Source of the DNA: Alphaproteobacteria bacterium
GTDB taxonomy: Bacteria > Pseudomonadota > Alphaproteobacteria > UBA9219
Direction of reading: 5' to 3'
Length of the DNA: 64,000 nt
Assembly: GCA_019233975.1 (NCBI GenBank)
Contig: JAFALY010000003.1
Coordinates: forward strand, 1 to 64,000
The notes under the pieces were generated by a model that ran no database searches, was not told the DNA's origin, and saw nothing but the letters and a program-made list of their open reading frames with translations. The position numbers and the translations under genes were made by a program. Shown piece by piece: positions 20,257-31,039 of this stretch (the stretch's first letter is position 1; the number at the start of each line of letters is the position of its first letter).

Positions 20257-21309
20257 TTACTTGACGTTAAGCGTGATTTCCGCACGGCGGTTCTGGGCTT
20301 CACGGATCTGGTCGTTGGTCGGAACCAACTGGCCGTCCTTGCCGACGCCCTTCGCCACAACCTGCTTGGTATCTACACCAAGACGGGCCAGTTCAGCTTC
20401 GACCGCATTGGCGCGGCGTTGTGACAGGCTGACGTTGTACTTGGAGGTACCCATCGTGTCGGTGTGACCGGTAACGACGATATCGACATACTTGCCGTTA
20501 CGGAACGCCTGCGCGGCAGAAGCGATGATGCGCTTCGCTTCGGGCGTCAGCTCCGACTTATCAAAGTCGAAGAACACCATGTAGCTTTGCGCAACCGTGT
20601 TCACCATCGGCTTGGCCACCGGCTTTGCAACCGGCATCGGCGCCACGGTCTTTTCCATCGGCACGGGGGCCACGGGGGTGTCATAGCTGTAACGCAGACC
20701 AACCATGACGTTATGCGACGCATTGTCGGTGCTGGCTGAGCCGCCGACCGTCGTGTTGTACTTCGGCTTCAACGACGCGATGTAGCGGTAATCCGCCGTC
20801 ACGGCCCAGTTGTGGTCCAGTTGCGCCGCGACACCGGCAATACCCTGATAGGCAAACTTGGTACGGGTGTCATCCAGCGCGCCGCCGTTGGCAACGGTGC
20901 CGATGTCCCGTGCATGTGCGAAATCAAGGCCAATACCGGCGCCGACATACGGCGTAACCATTTCACCCGTCTTGAAATCATACAGGCCGTTCAGGAACAG
21001 GTCGTTGTTGGTCAGGTGGCCGGTGTTGGTCGAAGAACCTTCAACCTTGTTCACGTTCGCCTGATTGTGGAAGTATTCACCTTCCAGGCGACCACCGAAG
21101 TTGAAAGCGTAACCACCGTTGACATCGAAATCAAAGTTCGGCTTGAACTCGACCTTGCTGTCGCCTGCCGCCGTACGGCTGGTCAGGTCGGGGGTGATGT
21201 TCAGGCCGGCGCCGACGCCCGTGTACCAGCCCGGTGTCGTATCGGCAAAAGCAGGCGTCGCGGCCAAAACAGCGGCAACAGCCAGCAAAGAGAGAGATGT
21301 TTTTTTCAT
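20257..21309 (-). CDS. OmpA-family outer membrane protein
   Basis: Signal peptide MKKTSLSLLAVAAVLAATPAFA, 8-strand barrel, C-terminal OmpA domain VVTGHTDTMGTSKYNVSLSQRRANAVEAELARLGV...NRRAEITLNVK. Confidence 0.93.
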   Translation of the reverse strand: MKKTSLSLLAVAAVLAATPAFADTTPGWYTGVGAGLNITPDLTSRTAAGDSKVEFKPNFDFDVNGGYAFNFGGRLEGEYFHNQANVNKVEGSSTNTGHLTNNDLFLNGLYDFKTGEMVTPYVGAGIGLDFAHARDIGTVANGGALDDTRTKFAYQGIAGVAAQLDHNWAVTADYRYIASLKPKYNTTVGGSASTDNASHNVMVGLRYSYDTPVAPVPMEKTVAPMPVAKPVAKPMVNTVAQSYMVFFDFDKSELTPEAKRIIASAAQAFRNGKYVDIVVTGHTDTMGTSKYNVSLSQRRANAVEAELARLGVDTKQVVAKGVGKDGQLVPTNDQIREAQNRRAEITLNVK

Positions 21310-21469
21310 CAGACAATTCCTTTCGATCAATGGGTTACGCCCGAATGGCGCAACAGAAATGACAAGGCCGCTATAACACCTTTGCTTTTGCAAGGCGAGG
21401 TTTTACGCGACCAGCAAATAAAATAGTCCGAAATGTGGTAATTCGATGACTGTCGTACTATAGTGAGGC

Positions 21470-21853
21470 AAGTCAGATGGCCGGATGACCGCTTTTTAAT
21501 CTTGATTAAGGGGAGGAAAGTCCGGGCTCCAGGGGAAATGGGTGCCGGATAACGTCCGGCAAGGGTAACCTTAGGGACAGTGCCACAGAAAACAGACTAC
21601 CTGCCCGCAAGGGTCGGAAAAGGTGAAAAGGTGCGGTAAGAGCGCACCGCGTCGGCGGCAACGGCGACGGCATGGCAAACCCCACCCGGAGCAAAACCGA
21701 ATAGGAATCACACAGTCCGGTTGTAAAACCGGGCGCGGCTTTCTCCGCCGGTGGTTCGGGTTGGTTGCACGAGGTGTCCGGTAACGGGCATCCCAGATGA
21801 ATGGTCATCGCCTGCTTTGCAGGTACAGAACCCGGCTTATAGGCCGTCTGACT
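21470..21853 (+). ncRNA. rnpB: RNase P RNA (bacterial type A)
   Basis: P1 arms TCAGATGGCC (21473-21482) and GGCCGTCTGA (21842-21851); conserved GAGGAAAGTCCGGGCTCC, ACAGAAAACAGACTACC, GGTAAGAGCGCACCG, GCAAACCCCACCCGGAGCAA, and 3' ACAGAACCCGGCTTATAGGCC. Confidence 0.96.
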
Positions 21854-22490
21854 TTCTTTTAAACAGTTTATGCTCTTTGATATAGGCCAGTATTGCCGGC
21901 TTCAAAGCGGATGGCGTCGTGCCCTGTTGCAAGGCTTCGCGGATCTGCGTCGCGTTCACATCATCAGCGGGGCAGTCGAGCCAGAACCAGCCCTCTTCCG
22001 TACGCACCTGATTGATATCGGTCAATTGTCGTGCGCGCAGCGCGGCAGGGGCCGTCCTGGCCTCCTGTAATGACCCCAAACGCGGCACCACAATAATAGG
22101 CATGGTTGACAGGATATAATCGTAATCACGCCACAGATGCAGGGTCGCGAAATTATCGCTGCCCATCACAAAGACAAAGCGTTGCCCAGGCATGCGGTTA
22201 CGCAATTCGCGCAGGATGTCGGCAGTCGCCGTACTGTGAACGGCGGCAGCGATATCTTCTTCAATCGCCGTGACCTCTACCCCCTGCTCGCCCGCCACAT
22301 TCAATTGCGCTATGGCGACGCGGTCAGCGAAGGGTAACATTCCTTCATCCGGCTTCAGGATGTTTTGCGCGCTGACCATGTACCAGACAGATTGCGGACG
22401 CAGGGCATCACGCACCGTTACCGCAATACGGTGGTGCGTGATGGTCGATGGATTAAAAGAACCGCCGTAAAGGGCAATAATATCCGCCAT
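21837..22490 (-). CDS. nadD: Nicotinate-nucleotide adenylyltransferase
   Basis: ALYGGSFNPSTITHHRIA nucleotidyltransferase motif, VFVMGSDNFATLHLWRDYDYIL. Confidence 0.93.
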   Translation of the reverse strand: MADIIALYGGSFNPSTITHHRIAVTVRDALRPQSVWYMVSAQNILKPDEGMLPFADRVAIAQLNVAGEQGVEVTAIEEDIAAAVHSTATADILRELRNRMPGQRFVFVMGSDNFATLHLWRDYDYILSTMPIIVVPRLGSLQEARTAPAALRARQLTDINQVRTEEGWFWLDCPADDVNATQIREALQQGTTPSALKPAILAYIKEHKLFKRKSDGL

Positions 22491-22514
22491 GATGCTATTG
22501 CCCCTTAACCGACC

Positions 22515-23591
22515 TCAGGCCGCCTTGACGGCTTCGGACTTCAAGGACGCCATGTCGATGACGAAGCGATATTTTACGTCACTCTTCAACATGCGTTCAT
22601 AGGCCTTGTTGATGTCCTGCATCGGAATGACTTCGATGTCGGAGACAATGTTATGCTCAGCACAGAAATCCAGCATTTCCTGCGTTTCCTTAATGCCGCC
22701 GATCAGCGACCCCGCCAGAGCGCGGCGGCGGAAGATCAGGTTGCCGACAAAGGGTGACGGATGCGGATGTTCCGGCACGCCCACCATGCACATGGTGCCA
22801 TCACGTTTCAGCAATTGCAGATAGGCATCCAGATTATGCGAAGCTGATACCGTGTTCAGGATGAAGTCAAAGCTGCCGGTATGTTTGGCCATATCCGACG
22901 CATCTTTCGATATCACAACCGTATCGGCACCCAGACGTTTGGCATCAGCAGCCTTGCCGGGCGACGTGGTGAACAGAACCGTTTCCGCGCCAAAGGCATG
23001 CGCGAATTTCAGCCCCATATGACCAAGGCCGCCGAGGCCCACAATACCAACCTTCTGCCCCTTGCCGACACCCCAGTGGCTCAACGGCGAATATGTCGTA
23101 ATCCCCGCGCAGAGCAGCGGTGAAGCGGCAGCCGGATCAAGCTTGGGCGACACCTTCAGGGTAAAGGCTTCATCGCAAACCGTTAGCGTCGAATACCCAC
23201 CATAGGTGACGCCGCCCGTATGCTTGTCCGGGCTGTTGTATGAGAAAATCGTACCACCGACATCGCAATACTGCTCCTCGCCTGCGCGGCAACTGGCGCA
23301 AGTGCGGCAGGAGTCGTACATGCAGCCGACACCAGCCATGTCGCCCACCTTGAATTTCGTAACCTGATTGCCGATCGCCTTAACACGGCCGATCATTTCA
23401 TGCCCCGTCACCGCCGGATAGACGGTCGAGCCGCCCCATTCGTTGCGGTTGGTGTGCAGGTCGGAATGGCAAACGCCGCAATACAGGATATCGACCAGAA
23501 CATCCGTCGGGCCGACTTCACGGCGTTCAAAATTGAAAAGCGAAAGCGGCGAGGTTGCAGAAGTCGCAGCGTAACCAACAGTTTTGATCAT
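22515..23591 (-). CDS. Zinc-dependent NAD(P) alcohol dehydrogenase (AdhC/YahK/cinnamyl-ADH type)
   Basis: YCGVCHSDLHTNRNEWG, GHEMIGRVKAIG, CRTCASCRAGEEQYC structural-zinc site, VGIVGLGGLGHMGLKFA. Confidence 0.92.
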   Translation of the reverse strand: MIKTVGYAATSATSPLSLFNFERREVGPTDVLVDILYCGVCHSDLHTNRNEWGGSTVYPAVTGHEMIGRVKAIGNQVTKFKVGDMAGVGCMYDSCRTCASCRAGEEQYCDVGGTIFSYNSPDKHTGGVTYGGYSTLTVCDEAFTLKVSPKLDPAAASPLLCAGITTYSPLSHWGVGKGQKVGIVGLGGLGHMGLKFAHAFGAETVLFTTSPGKAADAKRLGADTVVISKDASDMAKHTGSFDFILNTVSASHNLDAYLQLLKRDGTMCMVGVPEHPHPSPFVGNLIFRRRALAGSLIGGIKETQEMLDFCAEHNIVSDIEVIPMQDINKAYERMLKSDVKYRFVIDMASLKSEAVKAA

Positions 23592-23666
23592 GGCATCACC
23601 ATTGCGGAAAAGGGGTTGCGGGTAGCCCGTAAGCTACCCCAGCCCCCGTCCTGCCGCAAGGCGTGC

Positions 23667-26600
23667 TTAACCCTGTAAAACCACCAATTGGCGCGCAACG
23701 AGCGTCAAAGCCGCAAGGTCAAATGGCCCCAGCAATCGCGCTTCGTTCAGCAGCCCGTCATAGCGCGACAGAACTTCCTGATGTTTGCCGGACCAGTATC
23801 TCAACTGCTCGGTGGCCCCGAGATGCTTGCCGTTCGTATGCTTACGCGCATACGCGACGGCTGCCGTGATGGCAGGTTGTGCGGCCGTAATGTCATCAAC
23901 CGCCTGACGCAACGCTTCGCGTTCCAAAACGGTTTGCGGGCGGACATCGGACGCGGCCTTGATCAGCGTATTAATCGACAGACGCTGCCCCAGCGTGAAA
24001 TAAATCTCCGCGAGGACGGACAGTGGCTCACCCGATTCCTGCGACAGCGGCAAGAGATCGAACGCGGCGGTAATGTAAGGCAGCAAAGCGATGCGTCGTG
24101 CCAAATCCTCTGGCACGCCTGCCGTACGCCAATGCTGGATCTGGTCCAGCGCTGTCTGGCTGATGCAATCGGGATGTTTATCCAGCCACGCATGAATGTC
24201 ATGCAAGGCTTTGCGCATTTCCTTCAGCGCACCCGCCATATTGGTTGTCAGGCGCGTTTTATGAACCAAAATGCCGTATACACGTTGAGTCACCACGCCA
24301 CGTACAAGGCGCAACATTTCGGTCTGCGTTTCTGCCGACACTTTGTTGTCGAGCAACTCAACCTCACGCCACAACGGCGACAACCCGCACGCTTCGCGCA
24401 ACGCGACAAAGGCCCGCGTGACATCGGCGGGTGAACGTCCCGTCTTTTCAACCATCAGCGGCACAAAATGGCTGCTCGTCCGGTTGACGATGCTGTTGGT
24501 GATTTGTGTCGCCACGATTTCACGCGCCAATTGATGCTTGGTGATCGCCTGCGGATATTTCTTTTGCAGAGTTTGCGGGAAATAATTTTGCAGCAATTCC
24601 TCCAACGCATCATCGTCCGGCAAATCGGATGACAGCAACTGGTCATACAACCAGATTTTGGTGTAGGCCAGCAACACGGCCATTTCCGGACGCGTCAGGC
24701 CGCGACCGTTTCTTTGCCGGCGCGTAATCTCGGCGCCATCCGGCAAAAATTCGACAACGCGGTTCAGAAGTCCGGCGCGTTCCAACATATGCATGGCCTG
24801 CACTTGTTGCGGCAGCGTCTCAACCGCTTCTGCCTCCATGACACTGAGCGCCAATGTCTGGCGATAATTGTCACGCAAGACCAGAGCGGCAACATCATCC
24901 GTCATGCTGGCCAGCAGTTTGTTACGCGCAGGCAGCGTCAACTGCTTGGCATCCACAATCGGGCGCAACAGGATTTTGATGTTCACTTCGTGGTCAGACG
25001 TATCAACCCCGGCTGAATTATCAATGGCATCCGTGTTCACGTGCCCGCCCTTCAAACCGTATTCGATACGCGCACGCTGGGTCATGCCCAAATTCGCACC
25101 TTCGCCGATAACGGCGGCGCGAATATCTGTGGCATCCACGCGCAGCGCATCAGCGGAACGATCGCCTGCATCTTCGTGCGATTCCGTACTGGCTTTGACA
25201 TACGTACCGATGCCACCGAAATACAGCAACTCAACATCCGCCTTCAACAGTGCCTGGATAAGGTCGTTGGGCGAGATAGCGTCCACATCAAGGCCATAAG
25301 CCGTCTTCATTTCCGGCGAAAGTTTGATGCTCTTTTCCTTGCGCGAGAAGACGCCGCCGCCCTTGGAGATTTTCTTGGCGTCATAATCGGCCCAACTGCT
25401 GCGCGGGAGCTTGAACAGGCGTTGACGTTCGGCAAAACTGATGGCGGCATCCGGGTTCGGGTCACAGAAAATATGCCTGTGATCGAAAGCGCCGAGTAAC
25501 CGTATATGCTTCGACAACAACATGCCGTTGCCGAAGACGTCACCCGACATATCACCCACACCGATGCAGGTAAAATCCGTCGTCTGGATGTCCTTACCCA
25601 TTTCACGGAAATGCCGCTTAATGGCTTCCCACGCGCCGCGCGCGGTAATGCCCATCCCCTTGTGGTCATAGCCCGCAGACCCGCCGGACGCGAAGGCATC
25701 ATCGAGCCAGAAGCCATAATCACGTGAAATGCCGTTGGCGGTATCCGAGAATGTCGCCGTGCCCTTGTCGGCGGCGACAACCAGATAGGCATCATCGCCA
25801 TCATGGCGCACAACACGCTTTGGCGGCACAATCTTTCCATTGACGCGGTTGTCGGTCAGGTCCAACAGGCCATACATCATAGTGCGATAACAGGTGATAC
25901 CTTCCTTGCGGAAGATTTCCGGATCACTGGACGGATTTTTTACGATGAAGCCGCCCTTTGACCCCATCGGCACAATCACGGTGTTTTTTACCATCTGCGC
26001 CTTCATCAGGCCCAGAATTTCATTGCGGAAATCGCCCAGACGGTCGGACCAGCGAATACCGCCACGTGCGACCTTGCCACCGCGCAGATGAACAGCCTCC
26101 ATCTTGGGGCTGTAGACGAATATTTCGTACAGGGGCTTCGGCAACGGCATATATTCAACGGTGCCGCTCTGGAACTTGACCGAGACGTAAGACTTGAACT
26201 GCTGTGTTGCATCATCCGTCTGGAAAAAATTAGTGCGCAGCGACGCCTGTACCAGATTCAGGTAACGGCGCAGAATGCGGTCATCTTCAAGACCGGTCAC
26301 GGATTCCAGCGCTTCGTTGATTTCTTCCAACTTGGCCGCAAACGCCTCGTTGCGATTTCCCTTAAAGTCAGGGTCATGTTTGATGATAAACAGCTGAACA
26401 ATCTGCTGCGTCAAATGCGGATAGTTGATCAACCCCATTGCGATCATGTTTTGGCTGTAGGGGATGCGCAATTGGCGCAAATAACGACCAAGGACGCGCA
26501 GCGCGACGACTTCGCGCCACCCCAGACCGGCCCGCATCATCAACGCATTGAACAGGTCATTTTCCGCCTCGCCGCTCCACATGCGCGAGAAACCTTCTTC

Positions 26601-28508
26601 GAACGCCAACTTGATGTCAGCAAGCGGCACGATTGGGTCCCAAGTGGGGCGCGCCGAAAATTCGTGCACGTAAACGGGTTCCGCCGTGTCCGCCAGATGC
26701 AGCGGATAAGGCCCCCCCATATATTCAACGCGCAGACCGGCATTTTCCAGCATTGGCAGAATGCTGGATAGAACGATCGGCTTCCCTGCCTGATAGAGCC
26801 TGAGCTTCAGCACGCCCTGCTCACCGTTTCCCGACAGATCAACCAGAATGCCGCTGGTCAAAACCGCTTCGCCGGTTTGTATGCGATGAATGTCGTGAGC
26901 GGCGAGTTCGGGCGTGGTTGTTTCGCAATAAGCCGCCGGGAACGCATGACGGTAACGGCGCAGCAATTCCAGAGCGGACCCTTCACCGTACTGCAAGGTC
27001 AAAACGCGACGCAAATCGTCCATCCAGCTGCGGCACAGTTGACGCAACTGGTCTTCCAGCGCCTTCAGATCAGGCTGCAGGCCCTCACCATCGGTGCGGA
27101 TGATAACAGAGGCACGCGCCAGCATGCCTTCGTCAATGCGGACAATCCAATTTTCAGCACGGCCGTTAAAAGAGTTTTCCAGCAATGTCTGGATTTTAAG
27201 GCGCAAGCTGGAGTCATACCGATCGCGCGGCACATAAACAAGGCAGCTGACATAACGGTCAAACGAGTCATAGCGCACAAACAGGGTGGCGCGGCGGCGC
27301 TCCTGTAATTGGACAATCCCCATGGCATGATCGTAAAGCTGTTCCTTGCTGATCTGGAACAACTCATCATGCGGATAATTATTGAGGATATGCACAAGCG
27401 CCTTACCATCATGACTGGTCGGTGCATAGCCTGCAGTATGCATGACATAATCAATTTTACGGCGCACAAAGGGAATATCCTGCGGCTTTTGCGCATAAGA
27501 TTGTGATGTAAACAGGCCAAGGAAAAGACTTTCACCTGTGACCCGGCCATTTTTATCGAAACGGCGGATGAAAATCGCATCCATCACAACCGGACGATGC
27601 ACATTGGTGCGCAAATTGCTTTTGGCAATGACGACTACGCTATCATCAAGGACATACTTCTTCAGCGCCGTGTTCGCTTTGGAATACTTATCGCGCAGGC
27701 CGCCGAAAACACGCAGGCTGTCATCGCGCAGGACGCCGAGGCCGCTGCCGCGTACAATCTCAATACCGGTGACGGCGTCGCCTTCCCAGTTAAAGTTGAT
27801 ATCGCGATACCCCAGATAGGTGAAGTTATTGTCATCGACCCAACGCAGAAAATCGCGCGCTTCGGCTGTATACAGATCTGCATGCTTGCGCTTCGGCGAC
27901 GCGGTTGCAATGGTCGCTATACGCTGTGCCTCGGAGCGCATTTTGCGCCAATCCTCGACGGCGGCGCGCACATTCGCGAGGACATCGCGCACAACGCGTT
28001 CAATTTGCGCGATAACCTTGGGATCGGCCGTGTGGTCGAACTGCACATGCATAATGGACTCGGCCTTAACGCCAGCAACGGCTTTATCCCCGGCGCGCGC
28101 GGCACTGACGCAATCAACCAGTTTACCCTTGCCGTCACGGCTGACATAGCAAATGGGATGCAACACCATATAGATGTTCAAACCCAGAGTTTGCAGCACG
28201 CCGGTGATGGAATCGACCAGAAACGGCATGTCATCATTGATAATTTCCAGAACCGTATGTTCAACCTGCCAGCCATCCACTTCGCGAATGGGGTTATAAA
28301 GGCGCAGCTTGACCTCACCCGCCTTACGCGTAGCCGCCAGGCCCCAAATGCTGTTCGCCACATGGGTTCTGTCCTGACGCCCAAAGTTGGCCTGATCCTC
28401 TGCCGACGCACCGGCGAAAAGCAATTGGACAAAGTTCTTTGGCGCTTCCACCCGCCCCTTAATGGCAGCAAGAACGGATGACGATTTTTTGGTTTGAACG
28501 CTGGCCAT
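23667..28508 (-). CDS. gdhB: Large NAD-specific glutamate dehydrogenase (about 180-kDa class)
   Basis: 1613 aa; GGIRWSDRLGDFRNEILGLMKAQMVKNTVIVPMGSKGGFIVK, CIGVGDMSGDVFGNGMLLS, FGGIGTYVKAS. Confidence 0.95.
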   Translation of the reverse strand: MASVQTKKSSSVLAAIKGRVEAPKNFVQLLFAGASAEDQANFGRQDRTHVANSIWGLAATRKAGEVKLRLYNPIREVDGWQVEHTVLEIINDDMPFLVDSITGVLQTLGLNIYMVLHPICYVSRDGKGKLVDCVSAARAGDKAVAGVKAESIMHVQFDHTADPKVIAQIERVVRDVLANVRAAVEDWRKMRSEAQRIATIATASPKRKHADLYTAEARDFLRWVDDNNFTYLGYRDINFNWEGDAVTGIEIVRGSGLGVLRDDSLRVFGGLRDKYSKANTALKKYVLDDSVVVIAKSNLRTNVHRPVVMDAIFIRRFDKNGRVTGESLFLGLFTSQSYAQKPQDIPFVRRKIDYVMHTAGYAPTSHDGKALVHILNNYPHDELFQISKEQLYDHAMGIVQLQERRRATLFVRYDSFDRYVSCLVYVPRDRYDSSLRLKIQTLLENSFNGRAENWIVRIDEGMLARASVIIRTDGEGLQPDLKALEDQLRQLCRSWMDDLRRVLTLQYGEGSALELLRRYRHAFPAAYCETTTPELAAHDIHRIQTGEAVLTSGILVDLSGNGEQGVLKLRLYQAGKPIVLSSILPMLENAGLRVEYMGGPYPLHLADTAEPVYVHEFSARPTWDPIVPLADIKLAFEEGFSRMWSGEAENDLFNALMMRAGLGWREVVALRVLGRYLRQLRIPYSQNMIAMGLINYPHLTQQIVQLFIIKHDPDFKGNRNEAFAAKLEEINEALESVTGLEDDRILRRYLNLVQASLRTNFFQTDDATQQFKSYVSVKFQSGTVEYMPLPKPLYEIFVYSPKMEAVHLRGGKVARGGIRWSDRLGDFRNEILGLMKAQMVKNTVIVPMGSKGGFIVKNPSSDPEIFRKEGITCYRTMMYGLLDLTDNRVNGKIVPPKRVVRHDGDDAYLVVAADKGTATFSDTANGISRDYGFWLDDAFASGGSAGYDHKGMGITARGAWEAIKRHFREMGKDIQTTDFTCIGVGDMSGDVFGNGMLLSKHIRLLGAFDHRHIFCDPNPDAAISFAERQRLFKLPRSSWADYDAKKISKGGGVFSRKEKSIKLSPEMKTAYGLDVDAISPNDLIQALLKADVELLYFGGIGTYVKASTESHEDAGDRSADALRVDATDIRAAVIGEGANLGMTQRARIEYGLKGGHVNTDAIDNSAGVDTSDHEVNIKILLRPIVDAKQLTLPARNKLLASMTDDVAALVLRDNYRQTLALSVMEAEAVETLPQQVQAMHMLERAGLLNRVVEFLPDGAEITRRQRNGRGLTRPEMAVLLAYTKIWLYDQLLSSDLPDDDALEELLQNYFPQTLQKKYPQAITKHQLAREIVATQITNSIVNRTSSHFVPLMVEKTGRSPADVTRAFVALREACGLSPLWREVELLDNKVSAETQTEMLRLVRGVVTQRVYGILVHKTRLTTNMAGALKEMRKALHDIHAWLDKHPDCISQTALDQIQHWRTAGVPEDLARRIALLPYITAAFDLLPLSQESGEPLSVLAEIYFTLGQRLSINTLIKAASDVRPQTVLEREALRQAVDDITAAQPAITAAVAYARKHTNGKHLGATEQLRYWSGKHQEVLSRYDGLLNEARLLGPFDLAALTLVARQLVVLQG

Positions 28509-28751
28509 GAATAAAGTCCTGTGGTGGGTATTGCGGTTAACGACTGCCAGAACCTAATCCCGACCTGCATCAGGGTCAACACAAGCATCGGAAAAGATTA
28601 GGTTTTTAGTGTGCATATGCGAAAGACATTTTGTGTAATTACGGCAGGATTGCGGCGCAATTTTGTTCTACCTATCACGTCGTGATCGTTTGCTTTGCAC
28701 CACAGGGAACGTTATAAGTTTCCATCCATTTGATTTGCTTTGAACATAGAG

Positions 28752-29906
28752 ATGATGATGAGCCACAATCCAGCAGACGCCCAAGCGTATCGCCCATGGA
28801 GACAGATCGCGCGCCGTAAGAGCCGCCAGATCATGGTCGGTTCCGTACCAGTCGGCGGCGACGCCCCGATTTCCGTGCAGTCCATGACCAATACGCTGAC
28901 CAGCGATGCGCAGGCAACCATTGAACAAATTCGCGGTCTGGAAGAAGCGGGCGCCGACATCGTGCGCGTTTCATGCCCGGATGAAGAGTCAACCGCTGCC
29001 CTGAAGGACATCGTCAAAGCGGTGAAAGTTCCCATCGTCGCCGACATCCATTTCCACTACAAGCGCGGCATCGAAGCCGCACAGGCGGGTGCTGCATGCC
29101 TGCGTATTAACCCCGGCAATATCGGTTCAGCCGAACGCGTACGCGAAGTTGTGCAGGCCGCCAAGGACCATGGCTGCGCCATGCGTATTGGCGTCAATGC
29201 GGGTTCTCTTGAACAAGACCTGCTGGAAAAATACGGCGAGCCCTGCCCCGACGCCATGGTCGAAAGCGCCATGACGCATGCCAAGATTTTGCAGGATCAC
29301 GACTTCCATAACTTCAAGATCAGCGTCAAAGCGTCCGATGTATTTCTGGCCGTAGCCGCCTATCAGGCACTGGCCGACGCCTGCGACTATCCCTTGCATA
29401 TCGGCATCACCGAAGCGGGCGGTTTGCGCGCCGGCACGGTGAAAAGCTCAATCGGTCTCGGCTCGCTCCTGTGGGCGGGCATTGGTGACACGATGCGCGT
29501 TTCGCTCTCAGCCGATCCGGTCGAAGAAGTCCGCGTCGCCTATGAAATGCTGAAATCATTAGGCCTGCGCCGTCGCGGCGTAACGGTCATTTCCTGCCCG
29601 TCATGTGCACGTCAAAACTTCAACGTCATCAAGACGGTTGAGGTTCTGGAAGAACGCCTGTCGCACATCACGACACCGCTGACCGTTTCGGTTATCGGCT
29701 GCGTCGTCAATGGTCCGGGCGAAGCCACCATGACTGATATCGGCTTCACGGGCGGTGGCAAAGGCACACATCAGGTTTACATTGCGGGTCAACCCGACCA
29801 TCGTTTGCAGAACGAAGATATCGTCAGCCATCTGGTCGATCTGGTTGAAAAGAAGGCCGCCGAAGTCGAAGCGGCCAAGGCAGCCGTCGAACATGCGGCC
29901 GAATAA
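28752..29906 (+). CDS. ispG: 4-hydroxy-3-methylbut-2-en-1-yl diphosphate synthase
   Basis: [47 protein letters not shown] Fe-S cysteines, [10 protein letters not shown]. The ORF track starts at TTG 28740; the ATG at 28752 is preferred. Confidence 0.96.
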   Translation: MMMSHNPADAQAYRPWRQIARRKSRQIMVGSVPVGGDAPISVQSMTNTLTSDAQATIEQIRGLEEAGADIVRVSCPDEESTAALKDIVKAVKVPIVADIHFHYKRGIEAAQAGAACLRINPGNIGSAERVREVVQAAKDHGCAMRIGVNAGSLEQDLLEKYGEPCPDAMVESAMTHAKILQDHDFHNFKISVKASDVFLAVAAYQALADACDYPLHIGITEAGGLRAGTVKSSIGLGSLLWAGIGDTMRVSLSADPVEEVRVAYEMLKSLGLRRRGVTVISCPSCARQNFNVIKTVEVLEERLSHITTPLTVSVIGCVVNGPGEATMTDIGFTGGGKGTHQVYIAGQPDHRLQNEDIVSHLVDLVEKKAAEVEAAKAAVEHAAE

Positions 29907-29971
29907 ACGGACCCGGCAATCACGCCCCACCCCGGCACAGTCAGCCCTGCCGACCGCGCGATAGGTTTGCC

Positions 29972-31039
29972 ATGTCTCTGACCGAAACACTGGCGCGCGT
30001 TCTGGCGCGTCACGACGAACTTCGCGATGCTTTGGCTCAACCAGGCATGGCGCCGGATCATTTCGCCAAATTGTCGAAGGAATATGCCGACTTGACGCCG
30101 GTGGCTGAGGCGATTGCCGAGCTGCACCGTGCCGAGAAGGAATTGGCGGATGCCGAAACCATGCTGGCTGATCCTGAAATGGCGGCAGAGGCCAAGCGCG
30201 AAATAGAGTCCTTGCGCCCGCGCATCCCGGATCTGGAAATGCAGGTGCAACGCATGCTGTTACCCAAGGATGTGGCCGATGAACGCAATGCCCTGCTGGA
30301 AATCCGCGCCGGCACCGGCGGCGACGAAGCGGCCTTGTTCGGCGCGGTTCTGTTTGAAATGTACCGCAAATACGCGGCCATACATGGCTGGCGTTTTGAA
30401 GTGATGGAATTGAGCCAGAACGATCTGGGCGGTTTGCGTGAAGGCGTTGCCTCCATCAGCGGGCGCGGCGTTTTTGCGCGCCTGAAATTCGAGTCCGGCG
30501 TCCACCGCGTGCAGCGCGTGCCGCAAACCGAAGCATCAGGCCGCGTGCATACCTCAACAGCGACAGTCGCGGTTCTGCCGGAAATGGAAGATGTCGATGT
30601 ACAGATTGACGACAAAGACCTGAAAATAGACGTTTACCGTTCATCTGGCGCGGGTGGGCAGCACGTCAATAAGACCGAAAGCGCCGTGCGCATCACCCAC
30701 TTGCCGACCGGTATTGTGGTCGCCATGCAGGACGAACGTTCACAACACAAAAATCGCGCCAAGGCCATGAAGATTCTGCGCGGTCGCATTTATGAGCAGA
30801 TGCGCGCGACGCGCGACGCCGCCCACGCGGCGGAACGCAAAAGTCAGGTCGGCACGGGTGATCGTTCGGAGCGCATTCGCACCTATAATTTCCCGCAAAG
30901 CCGCGTTACCGATCATCGTATTGAAATGACCCTTTATAAAATCGATGACGTGATTGCGGGCGACGCGCTGGATGAATTTATCGACGCGCTCATCACGCGC
31001 GACGAAGCAGAAAAACTGGCTGAACTGACGGCAAACTAA
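29972..31039 (+). CDS. prfA: Peptide chain release factor 1
   Basis: [45 protein letters not shown] (GGQ), [17 protein letters not shown]. Confidence 0.97.
   Translation: MSLTETLARVLARHDELRDALAQPGMAPDHFAKLSKEYADLTPVAEAIAELHRAEKELADAETMLADPEMAAEAKREIESLRPRIPDLEMQVQRMLLPKDVADERNALLEIRAGTGGDEAALFGAVLFEMYRKYAAIHGWRFEVMELSQNDLGGLREGVASISGRGVFARLKFESGVHRVQRVPQTEASGRVHTSTATVAVLPEMEDVDVQIDDKDLKIDVYRSSGAGGQHVNKTESAVRITHLPTGIVVAMQDERSQHKNRAKAMKILRGRIYEQMRATRDAAHAAERKSQVGTGDRSERIRTYNFPQSRVTDHRIEMTLYKIDDVIAGDALDEFIDALITRDEAEKLAELTAN

Noticed and set aside
21506-21808. 100-aa minus-strand ORF
   Set aside because: Lies entirely within the RNase P RNA; no coding evidence.
23688-28481. Long plus-strand ORFs (up to 294 aa) opposite the glutamate dehydrogenase
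   Set aside because: Antisense shadows of an intact 1613-aa gene; compositionally non-protein-like (His/Gln/Arg-rich).
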